Assembly (NCBI GenBank): GCA_032027205.1
Contig: JAVSMN010000001.1
Location: 3,537,418-3,601,417 of the forward strand
Direction: 5' to 3'
Length of the DNA: 64,000 nucleotides
Source of the DNA: Zeimonas sp032027205
GTDB taxonomy: Bacteria > Pseudomonadota > Gammaproteobacteria > Burkholderiales > Burkholderiaceae_E
The notes under the pieces are model-generated. The model was not told where the DNA came from. It saw only the letters and a list, made by a program, of their open reading frames with translations, and did not search any database. Shown in pieces: positions 7,549 to 15,907 of the stretch (the first letter of the stretch is position 1; every line of letters begins with the position of its first letter). Made by a program: the position numbers and the translations under genes.

Positions 7549-9104
7549 CCTGGACTCTCCACCGCGTGCAGTCCGGCCGCCGCGCTGCGGATCCATTCGT
7601 GCAATTCGGCCGCGCTCAGACCGTCTTCGCCGCGATGCTCGCGCGCCCACGCCTGCCCCGCCTCGCCGTGCAGCCAGGCGCCCAGGCAGGCGGCGCGTTC
7701 GGCGTCGACGCCGCGCGCGAGCAGCGACGCGCAGGCACCGGCGAGCACGTCGCCGGTGCCTGCGCTGGCCAGCGCAGCCGAGCCCGCGTCGACGATCGAC
7801 CAGCGGCCCGCGGGCGTCGCGACGACGCTGCCCGCGCCCTTCAGCAGCGCGACGCAGCGCAGCCTGGCGGCGAGCGCGCAAGCGGCGCCAATGCGGTCGG
7901 ACTGGATGCGGGGCACGTCGACTCCCAGCAAACGGGCGGCCTCCAGCGGATGGGGCGTCAAGATGCAGCGGAACGATTCCCCGCGCGCGGCGAGCGCGTC
8001 GGCGAGGCCCGGGTCCGCGGCGATCGCGTTCAGCGCATCGGCATCGACGACGAGCGCGCGGGCTTCGACGATCGCACGGCGCACGGCGGTGCGCGCGTCG
8101 GCGGAATCACCCAGTCCGCAGCCGAGCGCCACCGCGTCGAAACGCGCGAATCCGACATCGGAGTCTGCGCTCATCCATTGCGGCTGCCCGGGGTCGAACA
8201 ACTCGCCCTGCGGGGTGCCAACGTAGATCCGACCGGCGCCGATCGCCTGCGCGCCGCGCGCGGCGAGCAGTACCGCGCCGCGCAAGCCCGGCGCGCCGCC
8301 GTAGCAGAGCACCGAGCCGAAGCTGCCCTTGCTGGTGTCGCTGGCGCGTCGGGGAAGCGCTGCGGCGCGTGCCTGCGTCCGATCGAAGAGTCGGCCGCGA
8401 TCGATCGTCGCGACGCCGTCCAGCGCGGCAAGCCGCTGCGCGGCGTCGATCCCGAGGTCGGCGATGCGTACCTCGCCCGCGTGATCGAGCGCCGCGCCGG
8501 TGCGCAGCCCGGGCTTGTCGGCGATCATCGTCACCGTGATCGACGCGCGCAGCGCGTTCGATCCGAGCCGTGCGCCGGTGTCGGCGTCGATTCCGCTCGG
8601 CACGTCGACAGCGATGATCGGCCATCGACGCTGCCCGATGCGCTCGCACAGCGCGGCGATTCCCGGCTCGAGCGGGCGCTGCAGGCCGATGCCGAACAGT
8701 CCGTCGATGAGGATCGGCGCGAGCGGTGCGCCCGAGCGCTCGGACGCGGGCGACAGCAGCGCCTCCCAGGCGTCGGCGCCTTCGATCGCCAGGCCCCGAC
8801 TGCGCGCCAGCCGCCAGATCTCGCCGGCGTCGCCGCCCGGCGTTCGGCGCGCATCGAGCGCGATCGCGCGCGTGGCAAAGCCGTGCTCGCGCAGGCGCAG
8901 CGCCGCCAGCAATGCATCTCCGCCGTTGTTGCCCGGCCCGACCCAGGCGACGATCGGACGCCGGGCCTCGAGCGAGCGAGCGAGCGCCGCCGTCGCATCG
9001 ACCACGGCATCGGCTGCTCGCGACATGAGCGTGCCGGCAGGCAGCGATGCCATCGCCGCCGCCTCGATGCGGCGGATCGCCGCGCTGCGCAGCAGTTCGC
9101 TCAT
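7545..9104 (-). CDS. nnr: Bifunctional NAD(P)H-hydrate repair enzyme (epimerase + dehydratase)
   Basis: The product repairs damaged NAD(P)H hydrates. The N-terminal YjeF_N epimerase domain (to about residue 215) has VGPGNNGGDALLAALRLREHG and DVPSGIDADTG. The C-terminal ADP-dependent dehydratase domain has a ribokinase-like fold with KGSFGSVLCYGG, LTPHPLEAARLLG, ALLKGAGSVVATP and the nucleotide-binding GTGDVLAG. At 519 residues it matches the usual fused bacterial form. It is translated just ahead of pgi with an ATGA overlap. Confidence 0.92.
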   Translation of the reverse strand: MSELLRSAAIRRIEAAAMASLPAGTLMSRAADAVVDATAALARSLEARRPIVAWVGPGNNGGDALLAALRLREHGFATRAIALDARRTPGGDAGEIWRLARSRGLAIEGADAWEALLSPASERSGAPLAPILIDGLFGIGLQRPLEPGIAALCERIGQRRWPIIAVDVPSGIDADTGARLGSNALRASITVTMIADKPGLRTGAALDHAGEVRIADLGIDAAQRLAALDGVATIDRGRLFDRTQARAAALPRRASDTSKGSFGSVLCYGGAPGLRGAVLLAARGAQAIGAGRIYVGTPQGELFDPGQPQWMSADSDVGFARFDAVALGCGLGDSADARTAVRRAIVEARALVVDADALNAIAADPGLADALAARGESFRCILTPHPLEAARLLGVDVPRIQSDRIGAACALAARLRCVALLKGAGSVVATPAGRWSIVDAGSAALASAGTGDVLAGACASLLARGVDAERAACLGAWLHGEAGQAWAREHRGEDGLSAAELHEWIRSAAAGLHAVESPG

Positions 9105-9129
9105 GGCGTGTCTCGGACCTGCGGTTGTT

Positions 9130-10437
9130 CTACGCGACGCCCTTCATCTGCGCCGGCAGCCACGACACCAGGGAGGGAAACGCGTAGATCAGCAGCACCG
9201 CGATCGCCATCAGCGCGAACATCGGCGCCGCCTGCCGCGCGATCCACGTCAGCTCCCGGCCGGTCATCCCCTGCAGCACGAAGAGGTTGAATCCCACCGG
9301 CGGCGTGATCTGCGCCATCTCGACGACGATCACGACGAAGATGCCGAACCACAGCAGGTCGATGCCGGCGGCGCTGACGGTAGGCAGGATCACGCCCATG
9401 GTCAGTACGACCATCGAGATGCCGTCGAGGAAGCAGCCGAGCACGATGTAGAAGACGGCGAGCGCAACGATCAGCTGGAACTTCGACAGGCCCAGCGTGG
9501 CAATCCACTCGGCCAGGTGACGCGGCAGGCCGATGTAGCCCATTGCCAGCGTGAGGAAGGCCGCGCCGGCGAGGATCAGCGCGATCATGCAGTACAGGCG
9601 CGTGGCGCCGAGCAGCGAGTCTACGAAGGTGCGCCAGTCCAGCGCGCCCTGCACGGCCGACAGCAGCAGTGCGCCGACCACGCCGAGCGCCGCTGCCTCG
9701 GTGGCGGTGGCGATGCCGCTGTAGATCGCGCCGAGAACGGCGATGATCAGCAGCGCGACCGGGATCAGGTGGCGCGAGCTCCACAGCTTCTGGCGCAGCG
9801 TGAGCGAGGTGTCCGCCGACGGCACGCGCGCCGGGTTCAGCAGCGCCCAGACGACGATGTAGCCCATGAAGAGCGCCGCCAGCAGGATGCCGGGAATGAT
9901 TCCCGCAACGAAGAGCTTTGCGATCGATACGTCGGCGCTCACGCCATAGACGATCATGATGATCGACGGAGGGATCAGCAGGCCGAGCGTGCCGGCGCCG
10001 GCGAGCGTGCCGACGACGATGCCGTCGGGATAGCCGCGCCGGCCGAGCTCGGGCAGCGTCATCTTGCCGATCGTCGCGCAGGTGGCCGCCGACGACCCCG
10101 AAACCGCCGCGAAGATCGCGCAGCCGACGATGTTCGTGTGCAGCAGGCGGCCGGGCAGTCGGTTCATCCACGGCGCCAGTCCGTGGAACATGTCGGCCGA
10201 CAGCCGCGTGCGGAACAGGATCTCGCCCATCCAGACGAACAGCGGCAGCGCAGTGAGCGTCCAGCTCGATGCCGTTCCCCAGATCGTGATCGCCATCGCG
10301 TCGCCGGCCGAGCGCGACGAGAAGATCTCCATGCCGATCCATGCGACGCCGGCGAGCGCCAGGCCGATCCACAGGCCCGAGCCGAGCAGCGCGAACAGCG
10401 CGACGATGAGCAGGGCAGTGATCGTGAGGTCGCTCAT
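9130..10437 (-). CDS. dctM: TRAP transporter large permease (DctM)
   Basis: A membrane subunit of 435 residues with about twelve helices, the ion-coupled translocation channel of a tripartite ATP-independent periplasmic transporter. Family blocks seen are FAAVSGSSAATCATIGKMTLPEL-like, GTLGLLIPPSIIMIVYG and FLDGISMVVLTMGVILP, with EMAQITPPVGFNLFVLQG near the end. It is last in a minus-strand unit after the receptor and small permease. Substrate is not evident from this subunit; the divergent 5-oxoprolinase hints at 5-oxoproline or a related compound. Confidence 0.92.
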   Translation of the reverse strand: MSDLTITALLIVALFALLGSGLWIGLALAGVAWIGMEIFSSRSAGDAMAITIWGTASSWTLTALPLFVWMGEILFRTRLSADMFHGLAPWMNRLPGRLLHTNIVGCAIFAAVSGSSAATCATIGKMTLPELGRRGYPDGIVVGTLAGAGTLGLLIPPSIIMIVYGVSADVSIAKLFVAGIIPGILLAALFMGYIVVWALLNPARVPSADTSLTLRQKLWSSRHLIPVALLIIAVLGAIYSGIATATEAAALGVVGALLLSAVQGALDWRTFVDSLLGATRLYCMIALILAGAAFLTLAMGYIGLPRHLAEWIATLGLSKFQLIVALAVFYIVLGCFLDGISMVVLTMGVILPTVSAAGIDLLWFGIFVVIVVEMAQITPPVGFNLFVLQGMTGRELTWIARQAAPMFALMAIAVLLIYAFPSLVSWLPAQMKGVA

Positions 10438-10489
10438 CGCTTCGAAGGCCCGGGTTCGGAATACGCAGCGCGCAGCGGCGACGCGTGCC

Positions 10490-11002
10490 TCACTCGTTGC
10501 GCAGCGGCTCGGCGTCGGCCGCTTCGTGCCGCCGTCGGCCGCGCAGCTCGAGCGCCAACTGGTCGGCGAAAGCGACGACGAAGATGATCGTGCCGAGCGC
10601 CATGGCCAGCTGCGGGATCCACAGCGGCGTCGCGTCGCTCGCCGTCGAGATGTCGTTGAAGGCGTACGACTGCCACGCCAGGCGCACGCTGTAGAACGCG
10701 AACAGCGCCGCCAGCAGCAGCGCGAGCAGCAGCGAGAAGATCTCCAGCGGGCGGCGCAGGCGCGGCCCGGCCAGCGTGAGGACGAGCGTGACGCGGATGT
10801 GCTCGTTGCGCGCGAGCGTGTGTGCGAGCGCGAGGAAGCCCGCGCCGGCCATCAGGTAGCCGGCGTAGGCGTCGGTGCCGGGCACGTAGAAGCCGAACTG
10901 ACGACCGGCGATCGACAGCAGCACCATGACGAGCAGGCCGACCATCGACGCCGCCGCGAGCCACGCGGCAACGTCGTAGAGCCGATCGAGCGCCGCGCGC
11001 AT
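10490..11002 (-). CDS. dctQ: TRAP transporter small permease (DctQ)
   Basis: The 170-residue protein has four predicted membrane helices and the DctQ features GRQFGFYVPGTDAYAGYLMAG and LARNEHIRVTLVL. It forms the membrane complex with the DctM protein encoded next and takes substrate from the periplasmic receptor. It lies 28 bp after the receptor gene and 52 bp before dctM. Confidence 0.88.
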   Translation of the reverse strand: MRAALDRLYDVAAWLAAASMVGLLVMVLLSIAGRQFGFYVPGTDAYAGYLMAGAGFLALAHTLARNEHIRVTLVLTLAGPRLRRPLEIFSLLLALLLAALFAFYSVRLAWQSYAFNDISTASDATPLWIPQLAMALGTIIFVVAFADQLALELRGRRRHEAADAEPLRNE

Positions 11003-11030
11003 GGCGTGGTGTTCGTCGCCGGCCCGCTCG

Positions 11031-12002
11031 TTACATCTTCCCGTAGGCGTCGAGGATTGCCTTGCCGTCCGGGCCCGCCTGCTTGACCCAGTCTTCTTGG
11101 AGAGCGTCGCCGACCTTCTCGAACTCGGCGACCATCTTCGGCGACGGCGGCAGCACCTGCATGCCGTTCTTCTTCAGCTGGTCGAGGTACCAGGCGGTCT
11201 TCTCCTGAGAACTCTTCCAGCCGCGCGTCTCGGCGTCGGCCGCCGCCTTGAGCAGCGCGTCCTGCACTGGCTTGTCGAGCTTGTCGAAGGCCGACTGGTT
11301 GACGATGACCGCGTTCTTCGGCAGCCAGGCCTGCGTGTCGTAGAAGTACTTGATGTGCTCGTAGGCCTTCGTGTCGTATCCGGTGGAGCCCGACGTGATG
11401 AACGCCTCGACGCCGCCGCTCGCCATGGCCTGCGAGAGCTCGGCAGCCTGGATCGTCACCGGCTGCGCGCCGAACTGCGCGGCGATCTTCGCGGTGGCCG
11501 CGTTGTACGAACGGAACTTCATCCCCTTCAGGTCGCTCGCCGCCTGCAGCGACTTCGTCGAGTACAGCCCCTGCGGCGGCCAGGCGACCGTGTACAGCAG
11601 CTTCATTCCCTGCGTGGCGAGCAACTTGTCGAGCGCCGGACGCGCGGCGCGGTCGAGCTTGCGGGCGGCGTCGTAGCTGGTGGCGAGGAACGGCAGCACG
11701 TCGACGCCGTACAGCGGGTTTTCGTTGGAGAAGTTCGACAGCAGGATCTCGCCGATCTGCGCCTGGTTCGTCTGCACGGCGCGCTTGATCTCCGGCGCCT
11801 TGAACAGCGAAGCATTGGCGTGCACCGTGATCTTCAGCTTGCCGCCGGTGGCCTTGTCGACGTCGGCGGCGAACTGCATCAGGTTCTCGGTGTGGAAGTT
11901 GCTTGCCGGGTACGCGGCCGGCAGATCCCACTTCACCTGTGCGAGCGCGGCCGACGACGCGATGCCCAGCGCGACGGCGGACAGGACGGGTACGACTTTC
12001 AT
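11031..12002 (-). CDS. dctP: TRAP transporter periplasmic receptor (DctP family)
   Basis: The receptor has 323 residues. A signal peptide (MKVVPVLSAVALGIASSAALA) is followed by the DctP fold, with blocks such as LFKAPEIKRAVQTNQAQIGE, LKGMKFRSYNAATAKIAAQ and AMASGGVEAFITS. The ATG at 12002 is chosen over an upstream ATG at 12047 because GGAGG sits at proper spacing and the signal peptide begins there. It is first of the dctPQM unit and divergent from the 5-oxoprolinase gene. The Arg that usually clamps a carboxylate is probably in KFRSY (family knowledge), fitting a carboxylic acid ligand. Confidence 0.9.
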   Translation of the reverse strand: MKVVPVLSAVALGIASSAALAQVKWDLPAAYPASNFHTENLMQFAADVDKATGGKLKITVHANASLFKAPEIKRAVQTNQAQIGEILLSNFSNENPLYGVDVLPFLATSYDAARKLDRAARPALDKLLATQGMKLLYTVAWPPQGLYSTKSLQAASDLKGMKFRSYNAATAKIAAQFGAQPVTIQAAELSQAMASGGVEAFITSGSTGYDTKAYEHIKYFYDTQAWLPKNAVIVNQSAFDKLDKPVQDALLKAAADAETRGWKSSQEKTAWYLDQLKKNGMQVLPPSPKMVAEFEKVGDALQEDWVKQAGPDGKAILDAYGKM

Positions 12003-12112
12003 GAGGCCTCCGGTTCGGTTCTGTTGTTCTGCGGCGGATCTTCGCATGTACCAGGCGGTTCCGCGCGTTCGCCTTCTGCGGCTCGCGAAGCTTAGGAAGG
12101 CGTGCGATACAT

Positions 12113-12118
12113 TGTCAA
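12113..12118 (-). promoter_or_regulatory. Consensus -35 box (TTGACA) for the dctPQM unit
   Basis: Read on the minus strand, TTGACA occurs 111 bp upstream of the receptor ATG. A poor -10 (TAAGCT, 12089-12094) follows at 18 bp. The weak -10 suggests an activator if this is the promoter. Confidence 0.35.
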
Positions 12119-12142
12119 ACGTAACCGAATCGCGAGAGCACG

Positions 12143-15100
12143 ATGAGTCGTTGGCAGTTCTGGATCGATCGCGGGGGCACCTTCACCGACATCGTCGGCC
12201 GACGCCCCGACGGCACGCTCGCCACCGCCAAGCTGCTGTCCGAGAACCCCGGGCAGTACGAGGATGCGGCGGTGGAAGGCATTCGCCGCATGCTCGGCAT
12301 CGGCGAAGGCCAGTCGGTCGGACCCGAGCGCGTCGAGGTCGTGAAGATGGGCACGACGGTCGCCACCAACGCGCTGCTCGAGCGAACCGGAGAGCCGCTG
12401 CTGCTGGCCGTCACGCGCGGTTTTCGCGACGCGTTGCGCATCGCCTACCAGAACCGGCCGAGACTTTTCGAGCGGCAGATCGTGCTGCCCGAGATGCTGT
12501 ACCGCGAGGTCGTCGAGATCGACGAACGCGTCGGCGCCGACGGCAGCGTCGTGCGCGCACTCGACGAGGCGGCCGCGCGCGAAGGGTTCGCCGCGGCGCA
12601 CGCGCGCGGCCTGCGTGCGATCGCCATCGCGCTGATGCACGGCTATCGCCATCCGGCGCACGAGGAGCGGCTCGCGCAGATCGCGCGCGAGGTGGGTTTC
12701 ACGCAGGTGTCGATCTCGCACCGCGTCTCGCCGCTGATCAAGTTCGTCGGTCGCGGCGACACCACCGTCGTCGACGCCTATCTGTCGCCGGTGCTGCGCC
12801 GCTACGTCGACCGCGTCGCGCGCGCGATGCCCGGCGTGCGGCTGCAATTCATGCAGTCCAACGGCGGCCTCACCGATGCGCACGCGTTCCAGGGCAAGGA
12901 CTCGATCCTGTCCGGGCCGGCCGGCGGCATTGTCGGCATGGCGCGCGTGAGCGCGGCGGCGGGCTTCGATCGCGTCATCGGCTTCGACATGGGCGGTACG
13001 TCTACCGACGTGTCGCACTTCGCCGGCGAGCTCGAACGCGAGTTCGACACGCTCGTGGCCGGCGTGCGCATGCGCGCGCCGATGATGAGCATCCACACGG
13101 TCGCCGCCGGGGGCGGCTCGATCCTGCATTTCGACGGCGCCCGGATGCGCGTCGGCCCCGAATCGGCGGGCGCCGACCCGGGCCCGGCCTGCTACCGCAA
13201 GGGCGGACCGCTCACCGTCACCGACGCCAACGTGATGCTCGGCCGCATCCAGCCAACCTTCTTCCCGCACGTCTTCGGGCCCGGGGCCGACCAGCCGCTC
13301 GATGCCGACGTCGTGCGCGATAAGTTCACCGCGCTCGCGGAACAGGTGTCGCGCGACAGCGGTCGGGAGATCGGGCCGGAAGCGCTCGCGCAGGGCTTCC
13401 TCGACATCGCGGTGGCGAACATGGCCAACGCGATCAAGAAGATCTCGGTGCAGCGCGGCTACGACGTCACGCGGTACACGCTGACCACCTTCGGCGGCGC
13501 GGGCGGGCAGCACGCCTGCGGCGTGGCCGACGCGCTGGCGATGCCGCGCGTTCTCGTGCACCCGCTGGCCGGCGTGCTGTCGGCCTACGGCATGGGCCTG
13601 GCCGAGCCGGTGGCGATGCGCGAACAGTCGGTCGAACTCCGCTTCGACGACGCGGGAATCGCCGCCGCCGGCAAGCGGCTCGATGCGCTCGAGCGCGTCG
13701 CGCGCGAGGAACTGCACGCGCAGGGCGAGGCCGGCGATTCGTTGCGCGCTGCGCGGCGCGTGCTGCTGCGCTACGAGGGGACCGACACCGCGCTTCCCGT
13801 CGCCTGGGGCGATGCGGTGTCGATGCGCGCTGCCTTCGAGGCGTCGTACCGTCAGCGCTTCGCGTTCCTGCTGCCCGGGCGCGCGCTCGTCATCGAGTCG
13901 GTGGTGGCCGAGGTGGCCGGGCGGGCGGGAGCGGGTTCGACGCCCGCGCCCGCGAAGGCGCGCGACGGCGCGCTGGGCGCGCAATGCAGCGTGCGCGTCT
14001 TCGTCGATGGCGACTGGCGCGATGCGCCGCTGTTCGATCGCGAGCGGATGATCGCCGGCGACACGATCGACGGTCCGGCGATCGTCGCCGAGGCGAACGC
14101 GACCACCGTCGTCGAGCCCGGTTGGCGCGCGCGCCTGTCGCCGACAGGCGACCTCGTGCTCGAGCGGCACGTGCCCCGCCCGCGCAGGGTGGCGATCGGC
14201 ACCGACGCCGATCCGGTGATGCTCGAAATCTTCAACAACCTTTTCATGTCGATCGCCGAGCAGATGGGCTATCGGCTGCAGAACACCGCGCACTCGGTGA
14301 ACATCAAGGAGCGGCTCGACTTCTCGTGCGCGATCTTCGACCCGCAGGGGCACCTCGTCGCCAACGCGCCGCACATGCCGGTGCACCTGGGCTCGATGGG
14401 CGCGAGCGTGCGCGCGGTGATCGATGCGCACGCGACGCTCGATCCGCTGGCGCCGGGGGATGCCGACCGGGCGCCGCTGGCGCCCGGGGACGTCTACGTC
14501 CTCAACGACCCCTATGCCGGCGGCACGCACCTGCCCGACATCACGGTGATCACCCCGGTGTTCGACGCCGACGGTCGCGAAATCCTGTTCTTCGTCGGCT
14601 CGCGCGGACACCACGCCGACGTCGGCGGACGCACGCCGGGCTCGATGCCCCCCGACAGCGCGCACATCGACGAGGAAGGCGTGCTGCTCACCGACTTCCC
14701 ACTCGTGCGCCAGGGACGCATGCGCGAGGAGGAGATGCGCGAGACGCTGCTGGCCGCGCGCTATCCGGCGCGCAACCCCGAGCAGAACATCGCCGATCTG
14801 CGTGCGCAGATCGCCGCCAACGAGAAGGGCCGCGAAGAGCTGACGAAGATGGTCGCGCAGTTCGGCCTCGACGTCGTGCACGCCTACATGCGGCACGTAC
14901 AGGACAATGCCGAGGAGTCGGTGCGACGCGTCATCGGCGCGCTGCACGACGGCGAATTCGCGCTGCCGCTGGACAACGGCGCAACGATTCGCGTGCGCAT
15001 CACGGTAGACCGCGGGCAACGCTCGGCGATCGTCGATTTCGCCGGCACTTCGCCGCAGCAGCCGAACAACTTCAACGCGCCGCTGGCTGTGACGACGGCC

Positions 15101-15802
15101 GCCGTTCTCTACGTGTTCCGCACGCTCGTCGACGACGAGATCCCGATGAACGACGGCTGCCTGAAGCCGATCGAGGTGCGCGTGCCGGAAGGCTCGATGC
15201 TCAACCCGCGCCATCCGGCGGCGGTGGTCGCCGGCAACGTCGAGACGTCGCAGTGCATCACCAACTGCCTGTACGGTGCGCTTGGCGTGATGGCCGGCAG
15301 CGCGCCGACGATGAACAATTTCACCTTCGGCAATGAGCGCTACCAGTACTACGAGACGATCTCGGGCGGCTCGGGCGCAGGGGGCCGCTTCGACGCGCAG
15401 GGCAGGCTGGTCGGCGGTTTCGCCGGAACCTCGGTCGTGCAAACGCACATGACGAATTCCCGGCTCACCGACCCGGAGATCCTCGAGACGCGCTTTCCGG
15501 TGCGGCTCGAGAGCTTCGAGATCCGCGCCGGGTCGGGCGGCGCGGGGCGCTGGCGCGGCGGTGACGGCGCCGTGCGGCGCGTGCGTTTCCTCGAGCCGAT
15601 GACGGCGTCGATCCTCGCCAACGGGCGCGTGCATCCGGCGTTTGGCGCCGCGGGAGGTGAGGCCGGCGCGCCGGGGGTCGACCGGGTGGAACGCGCGGAC
15701 GGGCGCGTCGAGCGGTTGCGACACGCCGATTCGGCGCAACTGGGTGCCGACGACGTGTTCGTCGTCGAGACGCCGGGAGGCGGGGGCTTTGGCGACGCTT
15801 GA
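12143..15802 (+). CDS. 5-oxoprolinase (ATP-hydrolysing), fused HyuA-HyuB form
   Basis: One 1219-residue chain joins both hydantoinase/oxoprolinase halves, as in eukaryotic OPLAH. The N-terminal HyuA part starts FWIDRGGTFTDIVGRRPDG and has KMGTTVATNALLERTGEP, LSGPAGGIVGMARV and GFDMGGTSTDVSHF (ATP-binding, actin-like fold). The HyuB part runs from about residue 690 with HSVNIKERLDFSCAIFDPQG, LNDPYAGGTHLPDITV and SRGHHADVGG. The enzyme opens 5-oxoproline to glutamate at the cost of ATP. N-terminal opening and length favour oxoprolinase over hydantoinase, though substrate range in this family is wide. Divergent from a TRAP transporter, which may supply its substrate. Confidence 0.85.
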   Translation: MSRWQFWIDRGGTFTDIVGRRPDGTLATAKLLSENPGQYEDAAVEGIRRMLGIGEGQSVGPERVEVVKMGTTVATNALLERTGEPLLLAVTRGFRDALRIAYQNRPRLFERQIVLPEMLYREVVEIDERVGADGSVVRALDEAAAREGFAAAHARGLRAIAIALMHGYRHPAHEERLAQIAREVGFTQVSISHRVSPLIKFVGRGDTTVVDAYLSPVLRRYVDRVARAMPGVRLQFMQSNGGLTDAHAFQGKDSILSGPAGGIVGMARVSAAAGFDRVIGFDMGGTSTDVSHFAGELEREFDTLVAGVRMRAPMMSIHTVAAGGGSILHFDGARMRVGPESAGADPGPACYRKGGPLTVTDANVMLGRIQPTFFPHVFGPGADQPLDADVVRDKFTALAEQVSRDSGREIGPEALAQGFLDIAVANMANAIKKISVQRGYDVTRYTLTTFGGAGGQHACGVADALAMPRVLVHPLAGVLSAYGMGLAEPVAMREQSVELRFDDAGIAAAGKRLDALERVAREELHAQGEAGDSLRAARRVLLRYEGTDTALPVAWGDAVSMRAAFEASYRQRFAFLLPGRALVIESVVAEVAGRAGAGSTPAPAKARDGALGAQCSVRVFVDGDWRDAPLFDRERMIAGDTIDGPAIVAEANATTVVEPGWRARLSPTGDLVLERHVPRPRRVAIGTDADPVMLEIFNNLFMSIAEQMGYRLQNTAHSVNIKERLDFSCAIFDPQGHLVANAPHMPVHLGSMGASVRAVIDAHATLDPLAPGDADRAPLAPGDVYVLNDPYAGGTHLPDITVITPVFDADGREILFFVGSRGHHADVGGRTPGSMPPDSAHIDEEGVLLTDFPLVRQGRMREEEMRETLLAARYPARNPEQNIADLRAQIAANEKGREELTKMVAQFGLDVVHAYMRHVQDNAEESVRRVIGALHDGEFALPLDNGATIRVRITVDRGQRSAIVDFAGTSPQQPNNFNAPLAVTTAAVLYVFRTLVDDEIPMNDGCLKPIEVRVPEGSMLNPRHPAAVVAGNVETSQCITNCLYGALGVMAGSAPTMNNFTFGNERYQYYETISGGSGAGGRFDAQGRLVGGFAGTSVVQTHMTNSRLTDPEILETRFPVRLESFEIRAGSGGAGRWRGGDGAVRRVRFLEPMTASILANGRVHPAFGAAGGEAGAPGVDRVERADGRVERLRHADSAQLGADDVFVVETPGGGGFGDA

Positions 15803-15846
15803 CGACGAGCACCGCTGACCGGATGGCCGGGTACCGCCCAGAACCT

Positions 15847-15852
15847 ATAATG
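15847..15852 (+). promoter_or_regulatory. Perfect -10 box upstream of purL
   Basis: TATAAT lies 56 bp before the purL ATG in the 105-bp gap after the oxoprolinase gene. No good -35 is seen at 16-18 bp (TGGCCG), so the promoter may be activator-dependent or rely on the strong -10. Confidence 0.45.
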
Positions 15853-15907
15853 ATGGGTTAGGCACCTACATAGCGTCCCTCCCGACGCTCGCCGCCTCGC
15901 CACCCCG

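Noticed and set aside
12092..15739. Minus-strand open frame of 1215 codons opposite the 5-oxoprolinase gene
   Set aside because: It mirrors a clear coding gene in a GC-rich sequence, is rich in Arg and His, and shows no domain. Shadow frames of this length are normal here.
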